A stretch of DNA of 9,155 nucleotides. Source: Alphaproteobacteria bacterium (GTDB lineage: Bacteria > Pseudomonadota > Alphaproteobacteria > ATCC43930 > CGMCC-115725). Shown here one piece after another: positions 1 through 6,494 of this stretch. The position numbers and the translations under genes are program-made. Numbering within the stretch: position 1 is the first letter of the stretch; the number at the start of each line of letters is the position of its first letter. The stretch covers positions 1 through 9,155 of the forward strand of contig VAZF01000342.1 in NCBI GenBank assembly GCA_005888425.1, given 5' to 3'. The notes beneath the pieces were generated by a model, which was not told the DNA's origin, ran no database searches, and worked only from the letters and a program-made list of their open reading frames with translations.

Positions 1-509
1 GCGCTGCGCGGCGGCAACCGCGTGACCTTCTTGTAGCCGGTGTAGGACAGCGTCGAGAACCGCGGGCGGTTGACATATTCGGCCTCGGGCACGAGCCGCC
101 GCATCAGCGGCCGGATCGTGTCGGACCCCAAAAACATCGTTTCGCGCAGCCCGCGGGCGTGCAGCAGCCGGGCGGTAAAAACATGGCCGCGCTCGGGGTC
201 GGCGCAGAGCTGGATCTCGTCCACCGCTAGAAACTCGACCGGGCGGTCGAGGGGCATCGATTCGACCGTGCAGACGAAAAAGGACGGGTTCGGGGGGAGG
301 ATCTTTTCCTCCCCGGTGATCAGCGCGACGGCGCGCGCGCCTCGCAGCTTAACCACTCGGTCGTAGACCTCCCGCGCCAGCAACCGCAGCGGGAAGCCGA
401 TCATGCCGCTTTGATGATCGAGCATCCGCTCGATCGCGAGGTGGGTCTTGCCTGTGTTCGTCGGCCCGAGTACCGCGACGAGCCGCGGTCCGGAACGCAG
501 CATGGCCAT
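1..509 (-). CDS. SUV3-like ATP-dependent RNA/DNA helicase, N-terminal part (cut by window edge)
   Basis: Reading the minus strand from position 509 gives 169 open codons running off the left edge. Walker A is GPTNTGKT (residues 15-22) and the motif II box is VDEIQ (96-100). A segment FLGSDTIRPL (126-135) follows where helicase motif III would lie. GPTN-x-GKT with DEIQ is the signature of the mitochondrial SUV3 family, whose alphaproteobacterial relatives are annotated as helicase-related proteins. SUV3 unwinds RNA for degradation; the bacterial role is less clear, so the RNA function is inferred. The start is ATG at 509 or the in-frame ATG at 503; both lie just before the Walker A strand, as usual for this family. 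No Shine-Dalgarno sequence is visible upstream. The accessory C-terminal helicase domain lies outside the window. Confidence 0.88.
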   Translation of the reverse strand, partial: MAMLRSGPRLVAVLGPTNTGKTHLAIERMLDHQSGMIGFPLRLLAREVYDRVVKLRGARAVALITGEEKILPPNPSFFVCTVESMPLDRPVEFLAVDEIQLCADPERGHVFTARLLHARGLRETMFLGSDTIRPLMRRLVPEAEYVNRPRFSTLSYTGYKKVTRLPPRS

Positions 510-544
510 ACCGCATGTATCGGGTCGGAAAGGCCCGCGGGCAA
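509..544 (-). promoter_or_regulatory. Candidate sigma-70-type promoter for the helicase, implying a leaderless mRNA
   Basis: On the minus strand a -35-like TTGCCC (plus positions 539-544; 4 of 6 consensus bases) is followed after exactly 17 bases by a -10-like GATACA (516-521; 3 of 6). A start seven bases past the -10 box would fall on the A of the ATG at 509. This fits the lack of a Shine-Dalgarno sequence, and leaderless mRNAs are common in Alphaproteobacteria. The boxes are weak matches, so this is a proposal only. Confidence 0.3.
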
Positions 545-590
545 GGGAAAACCGTTAAAAAAACGCGCCCTGCGACACTGGGGGCCCCTG

Positions 591-613
591 TAAATGGCCG
601 GGTAATGGCCGGG
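591..613. repeat. Short tandem direct repeat in the divergent intergenic region
   Basis: TAAATGGCCGGG (591-602) is followed directly by TAATGGCCGGG (603-613), so the AATGGCCGGG core recurs at an 11-base period, about one helical turn. It lies in the 172-base gap between the divergent helicase and histidine kinase genes. The placement would suit a regulatory protein binding one face of the DNA, but nothing identifies such a protein. Chance is possible in GC-rich DNA. The same gap holds one GANTC site (659-663), the CcrM methylation motif of Alphaproteobacteria, which is also expected by chance. Confidence 0.35.
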
Positions 614-681
614 CGTAACCGAATTTTTACGATTATTGCCTTACCTGCTAAGCGAACTGACTCGGCTGGCAAAGACGACTG

Positions 682-1572
682 ATGAGCGACGGCCGACGAC
701 GCAAAGGCGAATCGCTGCTGGAGACTTATTGTTCTCAGCTGGGGACGCTGCTTGACCGGCCGGTCACCGGTTTGGCCTTCGTGAATGCCAAGGAAAATGC
801 CGAGGCGGCTGCGGATGTCGCCAACCAGCAAATGTTGCAGGCGCAAGCGTCTGATCGCGCCAAGACAAAGTTCCTCGCGAATATGTCACATGAATTGAGA
901 ACGCCGCTCAACGCCATCATTGGGTTTTCGGAAGTCATCAAGCTCGATGCACAGCAGCCGAAAGAGCGGTATCCCGAATACGCGCAATACATCCACGACG
1001 CGGCTATTCACCTGCTCGAATTGATCAACGGCATCCTTGATCTGGCGCGAATAGAGGCCGGCAAGGTCGAGCTCGAAGAAGAGGCCGTCTCCGCGGCCGA
1101 TCTGATCTATTCCGCGGTTACGACCGTCAGGCCGCTGGCCGACAAGAAACTCGTCGCGATCGATTGCCGGCATCGGCGGATCGATGTGGTGATCCGGGTC
1201 GACCAGACAAAGTTCAAGCAGGTCCTGCTCAATCTGTTGTCCAACGCGGTCAAGTTCACCCAACCGAGCGGCCGCGTCATCGTGGATTGCAGGCGGGACA
1301 AGCAAGGCGATCTTTTGATCACGGTCAAGGATACCGGCGTCGGCATCCCGCGCGAGCAACTCGAAAAGGTGCTCGAACCTTTCGAACAGGTCGAAGACCA
1401 TCTGACCCGCCGCAACGAGGGCACCGGTCTGGGCCTGCCGATCGCCAAGGCGCTGATCGAGCTGCATGGGGGCGAGCTTCACCTCGAAAGCGAGCTCAAT
1501 GTCGGCACGACTGCCGAACTCCGCGTGCCGCGCGAGCGCATCGATGTTCCCAAGCGCGCGATGATCGCATGA
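682..1572 (+). CDS. Soluble sensor-less histidine kinase (HisKA + HATPase_c, PdhS/PleC-like)
   Basis: A 296-aa protein with a complete kinase core. The H-box is SHELRTPLNAIIGFSE, with the phospho-accepting His at residue 70. The N-box LLNLLSNAVKFT has its Asn at 188, the G1 box is DTGVGIP (217-223) and the G2 box is GTGLGLPIAK (from 247). These indicate autophosphorylation from ATP and phosphotransfer to a response regulator. Only about 60 residues precede the HisKA helix; they look like a coiled-coil linker rich in Ala, Glu and Gln. There is no PAS, GAF or HAMP domain and no membrane segment, so the protein should be cytosolic and must sense through a partner or an unrecognised N-terminus. 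The H-box and its context resemble the PleC/DivJ/PdhS kinases of Alphaproteobacteria. ATG 682 is the first ATG after an in-frame stop at 658-660, but its Shine-Dalgarno is poor. No response regulator gene is in the window, so the kinase is an orphan here. The next gene starts 77 bases downstream on the same strand. Confidence 0.9.
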   Translation: MSDGRRRKGESLLETYCSQLGTLLDRPVTGLAFVNAKENAEAAADVANQQMLQAQASDRAKTKFLANMSHELRTPLNAIIGFSEVIKLDAQQPKERYPEYAQYIHDAAIHLLELINGILDLARIEAGKVELEEEAVSAADLIYSAVTTVRPLADKKLVAIDCRHRRIDVVIRVDQTKFKQVLLNLLSNAVKFTQPSGRVIVDCRRDKQGDLLITVKDTGVGIPREQLEKVLEPFEQVEDHLTRRNEGTGLGLPIAKALIELHGGELHLESELNVGTTAELRVPRERIDVPKRAMIA

Positions 1573-1649
1573 GCGCGCGCGATATTGTCTTCAACCGCCG
1601 AGACGCCGCCCTTGGGCCGGCGCTTTTGGCATAAGGGAGTCACGGCCTT

Positions 1650-3275
1650 ATGGACGGTAGCGATATCGGCGCCCTCAGCGACGTGCGGATCGGCCGCATC
1701 ATCGCGGTCTCGGCCTCGCAAGCCGTCGCGCTGCTCGAGCGATGCGATCCATCGAGCGCCTCGGAGCGCGACTGGCCCGTGGAAATGGGCGCCTTGGTCA
1801 AGATGCAAACGCGCGTCTCGACGGTTTACGGGATGGTCAGCGGCCTTCGGGTCCCCCTCCCAAATCTGTCGCCATCCGACCAGGAATTGAAGGTCATCGA
1901 GCTTGAATTGGCGGGAGAAACGTTGCGTGAGGAGAATGGCGAACAGGGCGCGTTCCGCCGGGGCGTCTCGGCCCATCCGGCGCTCGACGAGCCGGTCTAT
2001 CTCGCCTCGCCCGCTGACCTCGCGCAGGTCTATGCGCGGCCAAGCGTTGCGACCGCACGGATCGGCACCCTGCATCAGGACAGCGCGGTGCCAGCCTATA
2101 TTTTGACGAACGAGCTGTTCGGCAAGCATTTCAGCATCGTCGGCACGACTGGTTCGGGCAAATCCTGCGTCGTTGCGACGATTCTCAGCGCCGTCATCGA
2201 GCGCAACCCTAACGCGCACGTCATGCTGATCGACCCGCACGGCGAATACGCCGCCGCTTTCAGCGACCAGGGGCTCGTGCTGAGCCCCGGCGACGGGCTG
2301 CACCTGCCCTACTGGCTATTCAATTTCGAGGAGATCGTCGAGATCGTCCTCGGCTCGGATCGTCAGCCGGAGCAGGCCAAGATCCTCGGCGACGCGATCC
2401 TCGCCGCCAAGCAAGCCTATTTCGCGAAACAGGGGCTCGATAAGACCGGCACGGTCGATACGCCGGTCCCCTACCGCATGTCGGAGGTGCTGCGTCATCT
2501 CGACGTCGCGATGGGCGCCCTCGACCGGCCCGAGAACGTCGGCGCCTTCCAGGGGCTGCAGCAGCGGCTTCAGACCCTCCAATCCGACGCCCGCTATGCC
2601 TTTGTCTTCGGTCAGCGGCTCACCGTGCGCGACGAATTGACGGCGATCATCGCGCAGCTGCTGCGGATCCCGGTCGATGGCAAGCCGATCACGATCCTCG
2701 ATGTGTCCGGGATCCCTTCCGAGGTGCTGAACGTCGTCGTATCGGTTCTGTGCCGCCTGACCTTCGACTTTGCGCTGTGGAGCGACTCGCCGGTGCCGGT
2801 GACGATCGTCTGTGAGGAAGCGCACCGCTACGCACCGCGCGACACCGGCCTCGGCTTCGAGCCGGCCAAGCGCGCCCTGTCGCGTATCGCCAAGGAGGGC
2901 CGCAAATACGGCGTTTCGCTGTGCGTCGTGACCCAGCGTCCCTCGGATCTGGCGCCGGGCCTCCTGTCGGAGTGCAACACGATCTTCGCGCTCCGGATGA
3001 CCAACCATGACGACCAGGAGATCGTGCGCGGCGCCGTCCCCGAAGCCTCGCATGGGCTGATGAATTTCCTGCCCGCCTTGCGCAACGGCGAGGCGATCGC
3101 GGCCGGCGAAGGCGTCTCGATGCCGATGCGCGTTTGCTTCGACACGCTGCCGGACGAGCGCCGTCCGCGCAGCGCTACGGCCTCCTTTACCGGCGCCTGG
3201 TCGGAGGATAGCGAGGCCTCGCAGGTCGAGCGCGCGGTCGAGCGCTGGCGCCGCGGCGTGCGCCACGCGGCGTAA
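1650..3275 (+). CDS. HerA-like ATPase (DUF87 / HAS-barrel family)
   Basis: A 541-aa P-loop ATPase of the HerA/FtsK superfamily. The N-terminal ~150 residues (starting DVRIGRIIAV) fit a HAS-barrel. Walker A is GTTGSGKS (165-172), followed by LIDPHGEYA, the conserved strand and DPHGE motif of HerA ATPases. Walker B is VTIVCEEAHR (384-393), with Glu in place of the usual Asp before the catalytic Glu, and the downstream segment VTQRPSDL is the sensor-type motif of this family. Archaeal HerA is a hexameric DNA translocase that works with the nuclease NurA in end resection; many bacterial homologues stand alone. No NurA-like gene lies in the window, so the DNA-processing role is inferred from family only. 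The start is well supported: AAGGGAG at 1633-1639 lies 10 bases before the ATG. It may be co-transcribed with the upstream kinase. After the stop, an imperfect GC-rich hairpin (3285-3311) without a T-tract could be a weak terminator. Confidence 0.87.
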   Translation: MDGSDIGALSDVRIGRIIAVSASQAVALLERCDPSSASERDWPVEMGALVKMQTRVSTVYGMVSGLRVPLPNLSPSDQELKVIELELAGETLREENGEQGAFRRGVSAHPALDEPVYLASPADLAQVYARPSVATARIGTLHQDSAVPAYILTNELFGKHFSIVGTTGSGKSCVVATILSAVIERNPNAHVMLIDPHGEYAAAFSDQGLVLSPGDGLHLPYWLFNFEEIVEIVLGSDRQPEQAKILGDAILAAKQAYFAKQGLDKTGTVDTPVPYRMSEVLRHLDVAMGALDRPENVGAFQGLQQRLQTLQSDARYAFVFGQRLTVRDELTAIIAQLLRIPVDGKPITILDVSGIPSEVLNVVVSVLCRLTFDFALWSDSPVPVTIVCEEAHRYAPRDTGLGFEPAKRALSRIAKEGRKYGVSLCVVTQRPSDLAPGLLSECNTIFALRMTNHDDQEIVRGAVPEASHGLMNFLPALRNGEAIAAGEGVSMPMRVCFDTLPDERRPRSATASFTGAWSEDSEASQVERAVERWRRGVRHAA

Positions 3276-3354
3276 GTCAGCGAACCGGGCTGCGGCTTAG
3301 CGCCGGCCCGGCCGTTCGCGCACAGTTTAAGAGGCTGATAGCGCGCCGCGATGT

Positions 3355-3383
3355 CTTGCGGCGGCGGCGTGCGGGCCACATAT
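3355..3383 (+). promoter_or_regulatory. Heat-shock (sigma-32/RpoH)-like promoter of htpG
   Basis: CTTGCGG (3355-3361) matches the CTTG core of the RpoH -35 element. After 14 bases comes CCACATAT (3376-3383), a 7 of 8 match to the RpoH -10 element CCCCATAT. The known E. coli consensus is CTTGAAA, 11-16 bases, CCCCATNT. Transcription would begin near 3390, about 27 bases before the ATG at 3417. htpG is a classical RpoH target, so the position makes sense. It also means that an in-frame ATG at 3351 would lie upstream of the transcript, which supports 3417 as the true start. Promoter activity is inferred from the match. Confidence 0.6.
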
Positions 3384-3416
3384 TGCGGCGGTCCCCCAAC
3401 ACGCCTCCACCGCACA

Positions 3417-5246
3417 ATGACCCTGGATACCGCGCCGGAAACTACCGCCGAACCCAGAGCCGAAACCCGCAGCTTCCAGGCGGAAGTCAGCCGCCTCCTC
3501 GATATCGTCGCGCACTCGCTGTACAGCGAGAAGGAGATCTTCCTGCGCGAGCTGATCTCGAACGCGTCCGACGCCTGCGACCGGCTGCGCTACGCCGCGC
3601 TGACTGAGCCCTCGCTTGCCGAGGGCGACGCGAGCTATCGCGTCGTGGTGACCCCAGTGAAGTCGTCGCGAACCCTGACCGTCGCCGATAACGGCATCGG
3701 CATGAACCACGACGAGCTGGTCGAAAATCTCGGCACGATCGCGCGCTCGGGCACAGCGGCCTTTGTCAGCGAGCTGACCGGCGACGCCAAGAAGGATATG
3801 AGCCTGATCGGCCAGTTCGGGGTCGGCTTCTATTCCGCCTTCATGGTCGCCGACAAGGTCGAGGTGCTGAGCCGCAAAGCGGGAGAGGCCGAGGGCTGGC
3901 GCTGGACCTCGGACGGCAAGGGCAGCTTTACGATCGAGCCGGCCGCGAACGTGCCGCGCGGCTTGCGCATCATGCTGCATATCCGCGAGGGTGATGAGGA
4001 ATACCTCGATCCGCAGCGCATCCGGCAGATCGTCAAGCGCTACTCCGACCACATCGCGCTGCCGATCGTGCTCGCCGACGGCAACAAGGAAGAGACGATC
4101 AACGTCGCCTCGGCCCTCTGGACGCGGCCGCGCTCGGAAATCACGCCGGAGCAGTACAAGGAATTTTACCATCACGTCGCGCACAGCTTCGATGAGCCGT
4201 GGCTAACCTTGCACGGGAAGGCGGAGGGCGTCCTCGAATACAGCTTCCTGCTGTTCGTCCCGGCCGAAGGCACGGAGTTGGTGCCGCCCTATTTACGGTT
4301 TGTGAAGGGCATCGTCGACAGCGAGGACCTGCCGCTCAACATCAGCCGCGAGATGCTGCAATCCAACCCCACGTTGGCGCGCATCCGTCAGCAGCTGACC
4401 CGACGCGTCCTCTCCGAATTGAGCAAAAAGGCGAGCGAGGCCCCCGACGAATACGCGACATTCTGGGACAATTTCGGCGCCGTGCTGAAGGAAGGCCTTT
4501 ACGAAGACCGCGAGCAGCGGGACCAGATCCTGCCGCTCGCGCGCTTCCGCTCGACAACGCGCGACGGGCTGATCTCGCTCGACGACTATATCGCTGCGAT
4601 GCGGCCGGGCCAGGAAGCGATCTACACGATCACCGGCGACAATCTCGACCTGTTGATAAAGAGCCCGCAGATCGAAGGGTTTCGCGCGCGAGGCGTCGAG
4701 GTCTTGTTGCTGACCGATCCGATCGACGAATTCTGGGTCACGGCCATCGGCGCCTATACGGAGAAACCATTCAAATCGGCGACGCGCGGCGGTGCCGATC
4801 TCGACAAGATCACGTCCCCCGACGAAAAGGAAAAACCGGCAAAACCCGAGCCGCCGGCCAAGCTCGCCAGCCTGATTGCGATCTTCAAATTAGCGCTCGG
4901 CGACGCGGTCAAGGACGTGCGCAGCTCGGAGCGGCTGACCGACAGCGCGGTGTGCCTGGTTGCCGACGAGGGCGATGTCGATATGCACCTGGAACGGCTG
5001 TTGAAGCAGCACCGTCAGCTCGACACGACCGCCAAGCGCATCCTCGAAGTGAACCCGCAACATCCGCTGATCGTGCGGCTCGCCGCCTCGGTGGGCGAGA
5101 GCGGCGCGTCCGAGCAGCTGTCCGAATTCGCGTGGCTCTTGCTCGATCAGGCGCGCATCATTGAGCGCGAGCAACTGCCGGATCCGCCGGCTTTCGCGCG
5201 CCGCCTCGCTTCTCTGCTCCAACGCGGCCTCCCTGCGGCGGCCTGA
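3417..5246 (+). CDS. htpG: Molecular chaperone HtpG (bacterial Hsp90)
   Basis: A 609-aa cytosolic, ATP-driven dimeric chaperone that remodels client proteins with the DnaK system; E. coli HtpG has 624 aa, so the length is normal. The GHKL ATPase domain is intact. LRELISNASDACDRLR (43-58) carries the catalytic Glu45 and Mg-binding Asn49. DNGIGM (91-96) carries the adenine-contacting Asp91, and GQFGVGFYSAFMVAD (from 132) forms the glycine-rich lid motif. The middle domain holds PLNISREMLQSNPTLARIRQQ. The C-terminal dimerisation region includes ILEVNPQHPL and is preceded by a Lys/Glu/Pro-rich charged linker. The reading frame is also open from an ATG at 3351, which would add 22 residues rich in Gly, Arg and Cys. 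I reject that start because those residues are unlike Hsp90 and overlap the heat-shock-like promoter. No Shine-Dalgarno is evident before 3417. The stop lies three bases from the stop of the convergent His-rich gene. Confidence 0.97.
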   Translation: MTLDTAPETTAEPRAETRSFQAEVSRLLDIVAHSLYSEKEIFLRELISNASDACDRLRYAALTEPSLAEGDASYRVVVTPVKSSRTLTVADNGIGMNHDELVENLGTIARSGTAAFVSELTGDAKKDMSLIGQFGVGFYSAFMVADKVEVLSRKAGEAEGWRWTSDGKGSFTIEPAANVPRGLRIMLHIREGDEEYLDPQRIRQIVKRYSDHIALPIVLADGNKEETINVASALWTRPRSEITPEQYKEFYHHVAHSFDEPWLTLHGKAEGVLEYSFLLFVPAEGTELVPPYLRFVKGIVDSEDLPLNISREMLQSNPTLARIRQQLTRRVLSELSKKASEAPDEYATFWDNFGAVLKEGLYEDREQRDQILPLARFRSTTRDGLISLDDYIAAMRPGQEAIYTITGDNLDLLIKSPQIEGFRARGVEVLLLTDPIDEFWVTAIGAYTEKPFKSATRGGADLDKITSPDEKEKPAKPEPPAKLASLIAIFKLALGDAVKDVRSSERLTDSAVCLVADEGDVDMHLERLLKQHRQLDTTAKRILEVNPQHPLIVRLAASVGESGASEQLSEFAWLLLDQARIIEREQLPDPPAFARRLASLLQRGLPAAA

Positions 5247-5249
5247 CCG

Positions 5250-5615
5250 TCAGCGGGTCTGTTTCTCCGGATCGACCCAGCGGATTGCCGGGCGCGACGA
5301 ACCGGAGCCGCGGCTTGCCCTGCCGGGCGCGGCCTGCAAAGAGGGCTCACTGGGCTCCGGCGGCGACAAGCCGGATGCGGCAGGCGCGTCAGCGCCGGGA
5401 AGAGCCGCCTCGGGCTCGTCACCCCCCGGGCCATGCGAGCGCCGATGCCGCCAATGGCCGTGATGATGGTGATGCCGGATCAGCAGCAGCAGCTCGGGGG
5501 CCGCTGACGAGACGGATACAGGCATCGCCGCGTGCGGCAACGCGCTGGCGGGCGCAGCCCATGCAGACAGTGCCAACCCCAACGTTCCGATCACCGCCGC
5601 TTTGATCGCGCCCAC
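5250..5615 (-). CDS. Small exported His-rich, Pro/Ala-rich protein of unknown function
   Basis: A 121-aa protein of no family I recognise. From the GTG at 5615 the N-terminus is a good Sec signal peptide: a Lys at residue 5, a hydrophobic core AAVIGTLGLALSAWAA and an ASA cleavage site (23-25). The mature part has a hydrophobic patch LLLLI (42-46) followed by five consecutive His (48-52) and further His at 54, 57 and 61 among Arg, then a low-complexity Pro/Ala/Ser/Gly/Glu tail ending in RWVDPEKQTR. The His/Arg cluster could bind divalent metal or an anionic surface in the periplasm; this is a guess. AGGGA (plus 5622-5626) lies six bases before the GTG and decides for it; an upstream in-frame GTG at 5645 would add ten residues and still leave a plausible signal peptide. 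The gene ends tail to tail with htpG, with no terminator between them. The signal peptide and Shine-Dalgarno argue that it is real, but low-complexity GC-rich frames warrant caution. Confidence 0.62.
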   Translation of the reverse strand: MGAIKAAVIGTLGLALSAWAAPASALPHAAMPVSVSSAAPELLLLIRHHHHHGHWRHRRSHGPGGDEPEAALPGADAPAASGLSPPEPSEPSLQAAPGRASRGSGSSRPAIRWVDPEKQTR

Positions 5616-5742
5616 GCTTTGTCCCTGGATGATGCTGCCCGTCACCGTCCGTCAACGGCGCTCGCGCGCGCCCTGTTCCCCACGCGGTGCTCTCTATGAA
5701 ACCGGAAGGCGCATAGCCACCCGGCGTTCGGGCGTCGCGGGC

Positions 5743-6294
5743 CTATTCCGGAAACGGCGGCGTTTCGCCCTCGGGCAGCGCGACCTGGAACACGTTCAAC
5801 ATGTTCCCGATCAGCGTGTGGTAGCCGATGATCGCGATGAGCTCGACGACGCCCTGTTCGCCGAGCGCGCTCACCGCTTGACCGAAGCTCTCATCGGACA
5901 GCCGCTGCGTCCGGAAGATCTCGTTGCAAGCGCGGTAGACAAGCGCCTCGTCCTTATCGGTGAACACCGGTGTGCCGCCGGTGCGGATCATCTCGATCGC
6001 AACCGCCGGCACGCCGGCTTTCTCGGCAAGCGGCGCATGCGCATACCATTCGTATTGCGCCCGCCAGAACCGCGCCGTCGTGATGATCGCCAACTCCGAT
6101 AAGCGGTCAGGCAGTGATGTGCCCCAGCGTAGATGCTCGCCGAGCTTTGACGCGTATTCGCAAATCTCGGGCGACCGGATCAGAATGTGAAACGGGCCGC
6201 CGAACCGGCCGCGCTTTCCGGCGATGATCTGATCGTGCACCCGCTTCTTCGCCGGGCTCATCTCATTTGGGGCGATCTCGCGATAACGGCTCAT
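5743..6294 (-). CDS. Carboxymuconolactone decarboxylase (CMD/AhpD-like) family protein
   Basis: A 183-aa protein. Residues ~60-145 form the CMD fold: DRLSELAIITTARFWRAQYE followed by WYAHAPLAEKAGVP, giving the conserved Glu67, Glu82 and His86. The second half, DKDEALVYRACNEIF and ELIAIIGYHTLIGNMLNVF, matches the helical end of the family. The AhpD Cys-X-X-Cys pair is absent, so a peroxidase-partner role like AhpD is unlikely. The family includes gamma-carboxymuconolactone decarboxylase of the protocatechuate branch, but no other aromatic-degradation genes are near, so the substrate is unknown. The start is set by AGGAGAG (plus 6302-6308) seven bases before the ATG. The frame stays open to 6645, but those 117 extra residues are Arg-rich, unlike the family, and would run into the divergent protease gene. 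The next minus-strand gene begins about 130 bases downstream, so the two could share a transcript. Confidence 0.9.
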   Translation of the reverse strand: MSRYREIAPNEMSPAKKRVHDQIIAGKRGRFGGPFHILIRSPEICEYASKLGEHLRWGTSLPDRLSELAIITTARFWRAQYEWYAHAPLAEKAGVPAVAIEMIRTGGTPVFTDKDEALVYRACNEIFRTQRLSDESFGQAVSALGEQGVVELIAIIGYHTLIGNMLNVFQVALPEGETPPFPE

Positions 6295-6494
6295 AGCTTG
6301 GCTCTCCTGCTGGAAGGCAGGCAGGATAACCAAGCCGCAACTCAGCCGCCATGCGGCGGGGTGCCAGGCGAGGTTACGGCGAATTAATCTCCCGGAAAGC
6401 CGGCTGAAAGCTTGGGCTGCCATTGTTCTAGGCAAGCGCCCGGCCGTGTTGCGGGCGCGCCGATTGATCGCATCAGCGCAGCAGGAGATCCTTG
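6295..6494. other. Divergent intergenic region between the CMD-family gene and htrA
   Basis: These 200 bases must hold the promoters of both divergent genes. I see the two Shine-Dalgarno sequences at its ends and a short hairpin around 6349-6362 (CCGCC, 4-base loop, GGCGG). I searched both strands for sigma-70, RpoE/EcfG and RpoH-like -35/-10 pairs and found none convincing. A stress-sigma promoter would be expected for an htrA gene, but it is not visible by eye. Confidence 0.5.
6483..6487 (+). promoter_or_regulatory. Ribosome binding site that decides the htrA start
   Basis: AGGAG is followed by a run of three in-frame start-like codons: TTG 6492, ATG 6495 and ATG 6498. The spacing is seven bases to the ATG at 6495, the optimum, and four to the TTG. 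I therefore start htrA at 6495. Confidence 0.75.

Noticed and set aside
349..846. 165-codon minus-strand frame between the helicase and kinase
   Set aside because: It overlaps the helicase start in another frame and the kinase on the opposite strand; its sequence is not protein-like.
1479..3266. Long minus-strand frames opposite the HerA-like ATPase (1479-2303 and 2316-3266)
   Set aside because: They are antisense shadows of a gene with clear Walker motifs and a good ribosome binding site.
3351..3416. Longer htpG start
   Set aside because: The 22 residues do not resemble Hsp90 N-termini, the spacing to the GAGG upstream is too long, and a heat-shock-like promoter lies within the segment.
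4199..5164. 321-codon plus-strand frame inside htpG
   Set aside because: It is out of frame with htpG, which has conserved motifs throughout; the composition is dominated by Arg, Ala and Gly.
5461..5480. GATGATGGTGATG run as a microsatellite
   Set aside because: It is simply the codon run for the five-His cluster of the exported protein on the minus strand.
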